This document shows positions 24,448 through 32,459 of a stretch of 64,000 bases of DNA, piece after piece (position 1 is the first letter of the stretch; the number at the start of each line of letters is the position of its first letter). The notes below the pieces were generated by a model. It saw nothing but the letters and a program-made list of their open reading frames with translations. It had not been told where the DNA came from and made no database searches. The stretch comes from Prevotella merdae (lineage in GTDB: Bacteria > Bacteroidota > Bacteroidia > Bacteroidales > Bacteroidaceae): the NCBI RefSeq assembly GCF_900290275.1, contig NZ_LT985323.1:1441513-1505512 (forward strand), in the 5' to 3' direction. The translations under genes and the position numbers were made by a program.

Positions 24448-26592
24448 TTATTTCAGCTTGTATACCTTAGTCTGACCAGCGTATATGCCTGTGCCTGTAA
24501 AGTCGCACATCTGCTTAACAGCCTTTTTAAGGCTACCCTTAAGCTTAATCTCCACGTTTATAGGTTCCTGCTTCTGTGCCGGATCAGCCACATGCAGCGT
24601 TACGTTGCCATTGTTGTGGCGACGCACCATAACAATACAAGGCTTGTCGACAGTAAGTGTAATGTTGCGTGCATTGAGAGTAGAAGGCTTGTGGAATACA
24701 GCCTGCCATATGCCGAGATCAGTCTGCTCAACCGCCTGAATGTCGGTAGTGTTGCTTAGTATATTGACATGCTGTTTCTTGCAGTAGGCATCAAGAGACT
24801 TTGCATCGCCAGCCTCAGGCACTACGATGTAGGCATATGAGGCATCTGCAGGCTTAATGCCGTGGTCAAGAGATAGAGCTAAAACCTGAAAAGTTTCCTC
24901 ACGGTTAGGCATACTGCGGTTAATATCCTTCCAGTTGCCTTTTTGTGTATCGAAGTCGAGCATCACATTGCCACCATTAGGAAAAACATAACCAGTGCCG
25001 TCGTGGCTAACCCAGTTGATGTTAGAAGCCTTGATGTGGTCGCCATCTTTAGCTGTTACCACCTTATTGCCCTCAGCATAAAGCACGGCGTCGGTCTTTT
25101 GTGCAAGACGCTGGTTTAGTGTAGTAAGTACCGTGTTGTCGTTAGTCGATGTAATGCCAGATCCAAGACACACAATCTCGTTGTCGAAGAAGAACCATGC
25201 CTTCTTTGCTTTTGTATTAATGCCAGCCCAAGTATCATCGTAGGCGTAAGCTGTAGCACCGTAGATAGAATCGGTAACACCACCAGCAAACTGTGATGTT
25301 CCCTCCTGTTGCCAATCGTGTTGTGCAAGTGGCACTTCAGGCATTTGTGGTGCTGTGGTACCTGGTATACGTGTCCAATTCCATGCAGGGAATATATTGA
25401 AGTATTCATCTCCATTCTTCACCAAAGCGTTGCAGCCGTCTGACACAAAGTAGGTCTTAAGGTTCTCCTTATTGCCATACTCAAGACGAGAAGTGCGGTT
25501 GGACACCATTCGCACATCAAAAGTGTATCCCTTGCGCACATGCATTGTATAGTCGGCGCGGAAGTAATGGTTGTGCGTAGGTTTTACTGCATACGATGCA
25601 GGTTGCTTACCAGTAAGACGCTCTACAATCTGCTTAAACTCATCGGCATGCGTAGGGTCGAGCTTTATCATTCGGCGTGCAAATATTGCCATGCGACTTT
25701 TGTTTAGCGTGTTAACGCGGCTCATACTGCGGCCCATAACATCATACAGCATATACTTGCCACGTATAGAGGGGTAATAAGTCTCGCGCATAAAGTGGCT
25801 CAATAGCTGCACCTTGTCGTTATCCAAAGCATATTGAGTGCCAAGAGCGTACATAGCCACCTGGGTTACACCCTTTAATATCTCGTCGCCATATCCGCCA
25901 ATGTATAGCTGTGTGCCATGTTGAAAGTAAGAGCCATCGTGCTGAAAACCCTCTTTTGTGGTATAGCGTATGGGGTCGAATACCAATTGCATAGCCTTCT
26001 GCATATCTTTCTCGTTGCGCTCAAGGCACGAACGGTAAATCCAGTGAAGGCATATATCTGTGCGGTTGGCACCAGTCCATTTTGCTGGATCACCTCCATC
26101 TGTAAGCATACGCTTAAGTATGGCAGCCTCAAGTTCTTGAGGTACTTGCTTTTTTCCAGCGCGCATCTGTATTAGAATAATGCCAAGAGCCTGAGGCTCG
26201 GCTATTTGGTTGAACCACCAGTTCTTACAGTTAGGGTTGGTGTCCTGCCAAAATTGCAGCGCTTTGATGATGTTATCGGCAAGCGTCTCATCTTCAAAGT
26301 GCTTGTTCTTTTCGTTTACATATGCTGCAGCCCAATCTTCAAGTCGCTCAAGATGCTTTTGTGGTGGCCAGTTAGTTATGTCGTTACGCGAGTAGTCGAT
26401 ATCGCTAAACGAACCCTTCTCGGCATCATACAGTTTAAGCCACTTCTCCACATTAGGATTGCGGCGTGAGTCTTTGCGTATGCGTTTCATAAAGGTGTCG
26501 AAGTCGTCGGCAGCCGATATTTGTAGGCAACATACAAGTGCAAACATCAGCGTCAATATATGACGCATTGTAAATTTAATGGTTTTTGTCAT
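24448..26592 (-). CDS. Polysaccharide lyase family 8, chondroitinase AC/hyaluronate lyase-like
   Basis: From ATG at 26592 the product has 714 residues with a signal peptide (cleavage near residue 27), so it acts in the periplasm or outside the cell. Counting from this start, His225, Tyr234, Arg288 and Glu371 fall at the positions of the catalytic residues known for the Flavobacterium (Pedobacter) chondroitinase AC. They sit in QHDGSYFQHGTQLYIGGYG, VMGRSMSR and SRLEYGNKEN. Trp125-Trp126 and Asn128 are the expected substrate-cleft residues. The alpha/alpha toroid is N-terminal and the beta-sandwich C-terminal. It should cleave hexosamine-uronate bonds by elimination. No SusCD pair is adjacent, which is unusual for a polysaccharide lyase in Bacteroidales. 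Confidence 0.88.
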   Translation of the reverse strand: MTKTIKFTMRHILTLMFALVCCLQISAADDFDTFMKRIRKDSRRNPNVEKWLKLYDAEKGSFSDIDYSRNDITNWPPQKHLERLEDWAAAYVNEKNKHFEDETLADNIIKALQFWQDTNPNCKNWWFNQIAEPQALGIILIQMRAGKKQVPQELEAAILKRMLTDGGDPAKWTGANRTDICLHWIYRSCLERNEKDMQKAMQLVFDPIRYTTKEGFQHDGSYFQHGTQLYIGGYGDEILKGVTQVAMYALGTQYALDNDKVQLLSHFMRETYYPSIRGKYMLYDVMGRSMSRVNTLNKSRMAIFARRMIKLDPTHADEFKQIVERLTGKQPASYAVKPTHNHYFRADYTMHVRKGYTFDVRMVSNRTSRLEYGNKENLKTYFVSDGCNALVKNGDEYFNIFPAWNWTRIPGTTAPQMPEVPLAQHDWQQEGTSQFAGGVTDSIYGATAYAYDDTWAGINTKAKKAWFFFDNEIVCLGSGITSTNDNTVLTTLNQRLAQKTDAVLYAEGNKVVTAKDGDHIKASNINWVSHDGTGYVFPNGGNVMLDFDTQKGNWKDINRSMPNREETFQVLALSLDHGIKPADASYAYIVVPEAGDAKSLDAYCKKQHVNILSNTTDIQAVEQTDLGIWQAVFHKPSTLNARNITLTVDKPCIVMVRRHNNGNVTLHVADPAQKQEPINVEIKLKGSLKKAVKQMCDFTGTGIYAGQTKVYKLK

Positions 26593-26623
26593 AGTAGAAT
26601 GTTTTGTTTTAGTCTTAAGTATT

Positions 26624-27271
26624 CTATTTATTTTTTTCAGTTTCATCAGTATCGTTTGCCGTGTCTTGGGTTGTTGTGGTAGGCATCTTATGCGAGTTGC
26701 GCTCAACGAAACGCTGCAACTGGTATATCTTTATTGCATTGAGCATTTCTACGACTCCATACACAATCATGGTCCAGCCTATTACAAACAGCGGTGCCGA
26801 GGCAATGCTTGTAGGCGATATTATGGCAATAAGACCCACCAAAAGCGTAAGGGCGGGCATTACCCAAAAGTATAAGCCTATGTGAGCAATGCGTGAGGCT
26901 GCTATGAGATTAACAAACTGGCTCACCGCTCCTAATATAAGGATAGCGGCAAGCAGATACATAAGGTAGCTCACAAAAGCCATGGGCATAATAGTAAGTA
27001 TAATGCCAAGTATAAGGCTACCTAATCCTACGATGGGGAATACCGGACGTGTGACCGTAAGCTTGCGGCCGTCAGCATCGTATACCTCAATGTCCGACTT
27101 CTTACCGCGTGCTACAAAGTATGTGGCACACGAGAATACTCCCGACACGAAGAACAATACGCCAATGGCTATTGTAATCCACTCTACTGTCTGCTCGCGA
27201 TATTTAACGAGCAACGCTCCGACTGCTATAGCGCACAGTGCTCGGAGCAAAGAACTTGCTAAGGTTTTCAT
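26624..27271 (-). CDS. DUF308/HdeD-like membrane protein
   Basis: The 215-residue protein starts at ATG 27271 (MKTLASSLLRALC). Six hydrophobic segments are seen in two groups of three, separated by a soluble loop (GKKSDIEVYDADGRKLTV). The segments are of the short-loop DUF308/HdeD type, with Gly- and Pro-rich turns. A polar Thr/Asp/Glu-rich tail of 25 residues ends the protein. HdeD relatives are linked to acid resistance in enterobacteria, but the role in Bacteroidales is unknown. It ends 31 bases before the lyase start in the same direction, so cotranscription with the lyase is possible. Confidence 0.75.
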   Translation of the reverse strand: MKTLASSLLRALCAIAVGALLVKYREQTVEWITIAIGVLFFVSGVFSCATYFVARGKKSDIEVYDADGRKLTVTRPVFPIVGLGSLILGIILTIMPMAFVSYLMYLLAAILILGAVSQFVNLIAASRIAHIGLYFWVMPALTLLVGLIAIISPTSIASAPLFVIGWTMIVYGVVEMLNAIKIYQLQRFVERNSHKMPTTTTQDTANDTDETEKNK

Positions 27272-27387
27272 AATACCAACAAATATATACATTATTATTT
27301 ATATGAACAACAAAGGTTGCGTTTTTTTTGACTTATTGACAGTTTTGAGTCTTATAGGGATTTTCCCCATGTGTTTAGGGAAAATCC

Positions 27388-27419
27388 TTTTGTTGTGTTG
27401 TTATGTATTGCTAACTTTG
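27388..27419 (+). promoter_or_regulatory. Promoter with -33 TTTTG and -7 TAACTTTG
   Basis: TTTTG at 27388-27392 and TAACTTTG at 27412-27419 are spaced 19 bases apart, matching Bacteroidota primary promoters. The ATG at 27470 is 50 bases downstream. Confidence 0.7.
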
Positions 27420-27469
27420 CAAGTGTAAAGAAACAACATTATACGTCGAACAAATAAAACAACGATATT

Positions 27470-28489
27470 ATGAAAAGGTTTATATCTATAATGGCTTTGT
27501 TGTTTACGCTTACGTTTACGGCAAATGCAATGAGTTACGAGCAGGCTCGCCAGCAGGCTCTGTTTCTCACCGACAAGATGGCATATGAGCTTAATATGAC
27601 TGATGCCCAGTATGAGGCTGCTTATGAGATAAACCTCGACTATCTGATGAGTGTCAATACAGTAGACGACCTCTATGGCTCTTACTGGCGCTATCGCAAC
27701 CTCGACTTAAGCTACATTCTGCTCGATTGGCAGTACCGTGCTTTCTGCGATGCAGCCTACTTCTATCGTCCTCTCTACTATAGTGGAGGCTATTGGCGAT
27801 TTGGTATATACGCACGTTATCCGTATCGTGACTATTTCTACTTTAGTCGTCCGCGTGTATATGTAAGCTATTGCGGAGGCCATTCTTGGCATCACAATAA
27901 CGGTCGTTCATGGTATCATGGACGTGACTTCAAGCCACGTCATGGCAAAAATTATTTCGGTATGCGTGATGGCTTCGACCGTGGTGATTATGGACGTGGC
28001 AATCGTCAGAGTTTTGGCAATCGTCCTGCTGGAATGGTTAAGCAGAACAATAACAATAGCTTTGGCAATCGCAATAATGGTAATAACGGCAATCGTGGCA
28101 ACGGAAGCTTTGGCAATCGTGGCAACGGAAGCTTTGGCAATCGCAATAATGCCCCGAATGTAAATAATGGCTATAACGGTTATCGCAATGGAGGTGCAGT
28201 GGGCGATCGTGTCAATTCTATGAGAAATGGTAATGGTTCGTTTGGAACGCGCGAAAGCAGTACACGTACAACTGTAAGACAACAGTCTACTTATGAGTCG
28301 CCACGTACTAACAGCAGTCCTCGTCCAACATTCACACCGCGTTATAGTCAGCCTTCATCATCATTTGGAAGCAGTAGAGGCGGTTCATTTGGTTCAGGTC
28401 GTAGCAGTGGCACATTTAGTTCACCTTCACGTGGCAACTCTTCAGGTGGCAATGCACCGTCAAGAGGCTCGTTTGGCAGTCGCAGATAA
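27470..28489 (+). CDS. Exported protein with Tyr-rich domain and SFGxR low-complexity tail
   Basis: The 339-residue protein has a signal peptide (residues 1-20, ending TANA). Residues 21-135 form a conserved helical then Tyr/Arg-rich segment (YEQARQQALFLTDKMAYEL, WRYRNLDLSYILLDWQY, RYPYRDYFYFSRPRVYVSY). From about 150 the chain is low complexity: Gly, Asn, Arg and Ser with at least eight SFG(N/S/T)R-type units, one pair of which (GNGSFGNR) is a perfect tandem duplication. The N-terminal part resembles a Bacteroidales family with no known function. The tail is probably disordered and positively charged and may bind anionic polymers; that is inference. A good promoter precedes it. Confidence 0.7.
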   Translation: MKRFISIMALLFTLTFTANAMSYEQARQQALFLTDKMAYELNMTDAQYEAAYEINLDYLMSVNTVDDLYGSYWRYRNLDLSYILLDWQYRAFCDAAYFYRPLYYSGGYWRFGIYARYPYRDYFYFSRPRVYVSYCGGHSWHHNNGRSWYHGRDFKPRHGKNYFGMRDGFDRGDYGRGNRQSFGNRPAGMVKQNNNNSFGNRNNGNNGNRGNGSFGNRGNGSFGNRNNAPNVNNGYNGYRNGGAVGDRVNSMRNGNGSFGTRESSTRTTVRQQSTYESPRTNSSPRPTFTPRYSQPSSSFGSSRGGSFGSGRSSGTFSSPSRGNSSGGNAPSRGSFGSRR

Positions 28490-28679
28490 AAGTAACAACA
28501 CTAATATATAATTGGCAACAATAAGTGATGATTAATGTATAAATAACGAATAAAAGCAATGATTGAACGATTGGTATGATATATAGATATTAATAGTAGT
28601 TGTCAATAGATACATTAATAGGTAGAAATGGTTAAAAGATTTATCAGGATTTAAATTCAAATCAATTCTTTTATGCGTT

Positions 28680-28717
28680 AAGTGCGGACTTCTGCAAAGC
28701 AGGGTCCGCACTTTTTT
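28680..28717 (+). terminator. Rho-independent terminator
   Basis: A 10-bp perfect stem (28680-28689 with 28704-28713; AAGTGCGGAC) is followed by six Ts on the plus strand. It lies 190 bases after the SFGxR gene, so that gene has a long 3' region or a small RNA ends here. Confidence 0.75.
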
Positions 28718-28770
28718 AATGCTAATAGGTACGGCATTCTTATCCGTACCAATCTATAGAGTAAGTTCTT

Positions 28771-29304
28771 TTATAATGACAGTCGTCTTATTTCGGCGTT
28801 GTCCATCTTCTTTATGTCTCTCATTTCTTTGCCGTAGAATACAGCCTGTATAGCCTTGTTTATAATGCCGTGTCCCACAGCAGCCACCGTCTTTCCGTCG
28901 TAGTTGCGTCGTATATAGTCTATAAACTTGGCTGCTCGTTGCAACATATCGTCTTGCGACTCGATGTCGTCAGTCCATTTGGCATCTTTAAGGTCGGGTA
29001 TGAATCGGCCAGTAAAGCTGCCCCAGTCGCGCTCGCGTAACAATTTAGTTTGGTCGATAGCTGCAAGAGCCTTGTCTTTGTCGCCGTTGAAATGTGGAGC
29101 GGCAATCTCTATACACGTATCAACAGCACGCTTTAAGTCGCTCGACACAAAGGCGTCAATATGCATATGTGCAAGTTGTTTGCCAAGCAAACGTGCCTGT
29201 TCTACACCGTTGTCAGTCAATCTGCCAGGTGTTTGACCTTGCATTATGCGGTTCACATTGTCCACGGTTTCACCGTGTCTAATAAGTAGTAGGTTGCAAG
29301 ACAT
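28771..29304 (-). CDS. Histidine phosphatase family protein
   Basis: The 177-residue protein belongs to the phosphoglycerate-mutase-like branch of histidine phosphatases. The catalytic motif RHGETVDN with the phospho-accepting histidine is at residues 9-16, the second arginine is in SSDLKRAVDT, and the second histidine is in VGHGIINKA. Substrates in this branch range from sugar phosphates to alpha-ribazole phosphate and cannot be predicted. It lies 12 bases after pnuC, which itself follows a TonB-dependent receptor after 10 bases, so it probably removes phosphate from the vitamin-like compound that the operon takes up. That role is inference. Confidence 0.85.
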   Translation of the reverse strand: MSCNLLLIRHGETVDNVNRIMQGQTPGRLTDNGVEQARLLGKQLAHMHIDAFVSSDLKRAVDTCIEIAAPHFNGDKDKALAAIDQTKLLRERDWGSFTGRFIPDLKDAKWTDDIESQDDMLQRAAKFIDYIRRNYDGKTVAAVGHGIINKAIQAVFYGKEMRDIKKMDNAEIRRLSL

Positions 29305-29316
29305 ATTATAAGATGT

Positions 29317-29910
29317 TTATTTATTATTGGCTGCCATTCGTTTCCACTTGAGGTAACCCATGACAGCAATTACAGTATACAGGCCATACAGACCGGCTTT
29401 GAAGGGTATGCCCTTTATTATGTACAGATAGAAGCATATGGCATCAACTGCAATCCAGAAGAGCCATTGCTCCACATACTTGCGTGCCAAAGCCCAGAGT
29501 CCAACAAAACTCATGGCATTGGTGAATGCATCGAGCAGTGGAACGGTAGAGTTGGTAAACTCCTTAAGCACATAATAGGTGACGCCCCATGCCACAGCAA
29601 AGAATACGAATGCAGGCAGATAGAGCGACTTGCGCATATGTGTTACAGGCAATGGTTGTTTGTCTGTCTGTCCTTGTTTCTTGCCAAACTGCCAAACAGC
29701 ATAGCCATATACAGCTGCAAGGGTGTAGTATACAGCCATGCCAGCATCGCCATACAGACCGTGTGTCCAATACAGGTAGATGTCGAGTGCAGGCATGATA
29801 ATGCCTACAATCCATAAGGCAATACTCGCACGATACTCGAGCACAAGGTATATTATGCCGAGTATCGTGGTGAATATGTCGAGCCAATGTTGTGATATGA
29901 ACTCTGTCAT
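29317..29910 (-). CDS. pnuC: PnuC-family vitamin transporter
   Basis: The 197-residue inner-membrane protein has seven hydrophobic helices and typical PnuC elements (LGIIYLVLEYRASI, QWLFWIAVDAICFYLYIIKG and the end YLKWKRM). PnuC proteins move nicotinamide riboside by facilitated diffusion, trapped by phosphorylation; relatives PnuT and PnuX carry thiamine or riboflavin. It starts 10 bases after the TonB receptor, so the receptor would deliver the same compound across the outer membrane. No TPP riboswitch was recognised upstream of the operon, so thiamine is not supported by regulation. The substrate stays open. Confidence 0.88.
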   Translation of the reverse strand: MTEFISQHWLDIFTTILGIIYLVLEYRASIALWIVGIIMPALDIYLYWTHGLYGDAGMAVYYTLAAVYGYAVWQFGKKQGQTDKQPLPVTHMRKSLYLPAFVFFAVAWGVTYYVLKEFTNSTVPLLDAFTNAMSFVGLWALARKYVEQWLFWIAVDAICFYLYIIKGIPFKAGLYGLYTVIAVMGYLKWKRMAANNK

Positions 29911-29920
29911 AAGTATGTTG

Positions 29921-32287
29921 TTAGAACTTCAGACTGACATGACCCATGCAGTTGAATCCAGCCATTGGTATGTAAGCCAGTGTAGACGAGCGTTTGCCGT
30001 CGTTGTACCAATCGTAGTATACATAGCCAGATGCAGCGTAGTGGCGGTTGAATATATTATTGAAGTCAGCACCAAGTACAATCTGCTTCAAGCCGAGTAT
30101 GTCCTTGCAAAGATTCAATGTATATGTAGCATTGATATCGGTCTGCGAGAAACATGGCAGCTGTCGGTCTGTGCTCTGCGAGTTGTCCAAATATTGGCTG
30201 CTTACAAAGTTAGTATGCCATGTGAAACGTAAACCTGCGAAGTGTATATCAGCAAATCCGTTGAGTATGGCCGATGGCGAATATGCAAGCGTAGAGTTGT
30301 CGTAATGGTTGTGTACGGTATAGCTGCCGTCAGCCTCTGCATTCCAGCTCACCACACACTCGTCAAAGTTCTTAATCTTGTTGCGGCTCAATGCTGCATT
30401 GCCCTCAAACGAAATCCAAGGCAATGGATTCCATCCAGCAGTCAGTTCAGCTCCCATGCGGTAGCTGCTCTTAACGTTTGTAGTAAGAGCCTCGCCTATA
30501 TCACTCTTTGCACCAGTCTGTACAAACTGGTTAAAGTAGTCCATATAGTAGAAGTTTACACCTGCATACCAGTGCTTGCCTTGGTACTGATAACCCCATT
30601 CAAGGTCTAGTAGACGCTCTGGTTTAGGTGTAGGATAGTTGCCGTTGTCAGTAAAGTTGTTGCGTTCAGGCTCGCGGTTGGCATAAGCCAATGATGCGTA
30701 AGCCTTATGACCGTTAGCTGTATAGCTTATGCCAGCCTTAGGATTTACGAAGAAATAGTTCTTGTCTATATCGAGTCTGTGCTGCTCGTAGTATTTCTTG
30801 CCATCCTTCTTGGTCTTGATAAACTTGTCGTTCACACCGTCTGTAGTATAGTTTACACAGCGCATCTGCAAGTCGGCAAAAACATTCCAGTTAGAAGCGA
30901 ATGTATAGTTGGCTTTTACAAACCAGCTATAATCGTTTTTGTCGGCATCCGAGTCATAGTACTTATACTTGCCGTTCTTTAGATATTGCTTCTCCACATC
31001 CTCGTTGGCAATATAGGTAAGGTATCCCCAGTGGTTGCAACGGAAAAGCTGCATGCTTAAACCGCCAATGACATCCCAAGCCTCGTCCTTGTAGTTAATG
31101 TTGTACAGGGCACCATAGTTGTTCTGTGTAAGTCCCTTCTTGCGTACAACCTCCGACTTGATGAGGTTGCCCTCGTTGTCATAAATATTAAGTCCATACT
31201 TCTTACCCAGCTCGCTCTCGGGTTTAAACTCCTTGTAGTAGCCGCGTCCGTAGGTATAGTGGGCTGTAAGACTGTGGCTCCAGTGCTCGCTTGGCTGCCA
31301 TGTGAAGTTTAGTATGTTGTGGTTCTGGTAGAAGTTGTCGGTAGTCTTATCCCAATACGATCCGTCGCGCAGTTGATACCTCTTTGTAGTAAACTTGCCG
31401 CCTTCTGTCTCAGGGAATATAAGCTCCTCGTATAGCGAGTTAAACTTGCCGAGTCCGTTGTTGTACATGTCGCGGTAGTTCATCATGCCATAGTTGCGCA
31501 GACTTGTATCGCCATCATAGTTGCAAGCAGCCACACCATTCCAAGCCTGACCAGTCTTCTCGAAGTTGCCAATGTTCTTGTACGAAATCTTGAATTTGTT
31601 GCCAAGCCAAGTCAGTCCGCCATAATAAGAACCCGAACGTCCTGATGTGCCATGTATAAATCCGTCTGTATTTGTTTCATGATAAGCACCGTCGAATATA
31701 AGGTGGTTTTTGATGAGGCCCGTAGAGAAGTTTACGCCCGTGTTCCATGTATTAAAAGTTCCATACGACCCCGTTAGCTCTACAGTAGGTATAAGTGATG
31801 GAGCTGCAGTAGCAAGCGATATGCTGCCGCCGAAGGCTCCATCGCCATTGGTAGATGTTCCGATACCACGCTGAATCTGTACGCTGCCAGCAAGGGCAGC
31901 ATAGCTGTTCATGTTTGCCCAAAATACGCATTGGTCTTCTGGCGAGTTCAATGGCACACCGTCAACAGTAACGTTGATACGGCTTCCAGCTGCGCCACGC
32001 ATACGCATGTATGTCGTACCTGTACCAACTCCATTCTCGCTCCATGCAATAACGCCTGGTGTGCGTGCGAAAAGGAATGGCAATTCTCTGCCAGTTGTAG
32101 CAAACTGCTTCAACTCTTGTTTCTTGATGTTGGCTACTGCGAATGGTGATGTCTTGGGGGCTCTCACAGCCTTAACCACCACTTCATTGATGTTCTGCAC
32201 TTTTGTTGTGTCGAGCTTGGTCTGCGCAATTGTTGCCAATGGGCATGCAATTGCGGCAGTCATAGCTGCACTAATAATCTTTTTCAT
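29921..32287 (-). CDS. TonB-dependent receptor of a PnuC operon
   Basis: The 788-residue outer-membrane receptor has a signal peptide (cleavage after TIAQ). No carboxypeptidase-like N-terminal domain is present; the TonB-box region TTKVQNINEVVVKA begins at about residue 27. The plug domain follows (ELPFLFARTPGVIAW, TYMRMRGAAGSRINVTVDGVPLN, VQIQRGIGTSTNGDGAFGG), then the barrel, ending in HVSLKF. It is the first gene of an apparent operon with pnuC and a histidine phosphatase and has no SusD partner, so it should import a small molecule such as a vitamin rather than a glycan. The promoter box is 46 bases upstream. Confidence 0.9.
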   Translation of the reverse strand: MKKIISAAMTAAIACPLATIAQTKLDTTKVQNINEVVVKAVRAPKTSPFAVANIKKQELKQFATTGRELPFLFARTPGVIAWSENGVGTGTTYMRMRGAAGSRINVTVDGVPLNSPEDQCVFWANMNSYAALAGSVQIQRGIGTSTNGDGAFGGSISLATAAPSLIPTVELTGSYGTFNTWNTGVNFSTGLIKNHLIFDGAYHETNTDGFIHGTSGRSGSYYGGLTWLGNKFKISYKNIGNFEKTGQAWNGVAACNYDGDTSLRNYGMMNYRDMYNNGLGKFNSLYEELIFPETEGGKFTTKRYQLRDGSYWDKTTDNFYQNHNILNFTWQPSEHWSHSLTAHYTYGRGYYKEFKPESELGKKYGLNIYDNEGNLIKSEVVRKKGLTQNNYGALYNINYKDEAWDVIGGLSMQLFRCNHWGYLTYIANEDVEKQYLKNGKYKYYDSDADKNDYSWFVKANYTFASNWNVFADLQMRCVNYTTDGVNDKFIKTKKDGKKYYEQHRLDIDKNYFFVNPKAGISYTANGHKAYASLAYANREPERNNFTDNGNYPTPKPERLLDLEWGYQYQGKHWYAGVNFYYMDYFNQFVQTGAKSDIGEALTTNVKSSYRMGAELTAGWNPLPWISFEGNAALSRNKIKNFDECVVSWNAEADGSYTVHNHYDNSTLAYSPSAILNGFADIHFAGLRFTWHTNFVSSQYLDNSQSTDRQLPCFSQTDINATYTLNLCKDILGLKQIVLGADFNNIFNRHYAASGYVYYDWYNDGKRSSTLAYIPMAGFNCMGHVSLKF

Positions 32288-32333
32288 GCTTTTGTTGTTA
32301 TACCTGATATAAATATATAAAAGGGGTGACTTG

Positions 32334-32341
32334 CAAAGTTA
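32334..32341 (-). promoter_or_regulatory. -7 box (TAACTTTG) of the receptor-pnuC operon
   Basis: Reads TAACTTTGC on the minus strand, 46 bases before the receptor ATG. Confidence 0.65.
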
Positions 32342-32447
32342 TAGCTTTTTAACAAAATCAGCAAACTTATTCGGCTTTTTTGATGGTGTATTCCATATTT
32401 CCTCATTTTTAACCATTACGGGATGAAAGTTGCTGACAAGTTTTCAG

Positions 32448-32455
32448 TATCTTTG
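32448..32455 (+). promoter_or_regulatory. -7 box (TATCTTTG) of the nucleotidase gene
   Basis: A consensus box ending only four bases before the ATG at 32460. Either the mRNA is leaderless or a downstream in-frame ATG (32484 or 32499) is used. Confidence 0.6.
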
Positions 32456-32459
32456 CATT

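Noticed and set aside
26593-26706. Longer N-terminus of the PL8 lyase from ATG 26706
   Set aside because: It overlaps the upstream DUF308 gene and buries the signal peptide; the start at 26592 also puts the catalytic residues at the numbering known for chondroitinase AC.
32288-32430. TPP riboswitch upstream of the receptor-pnuC operon
   Set aside because: The conserved CTGAGA and ACCTGATC parts are absent; only an ordinary promoter box was found.
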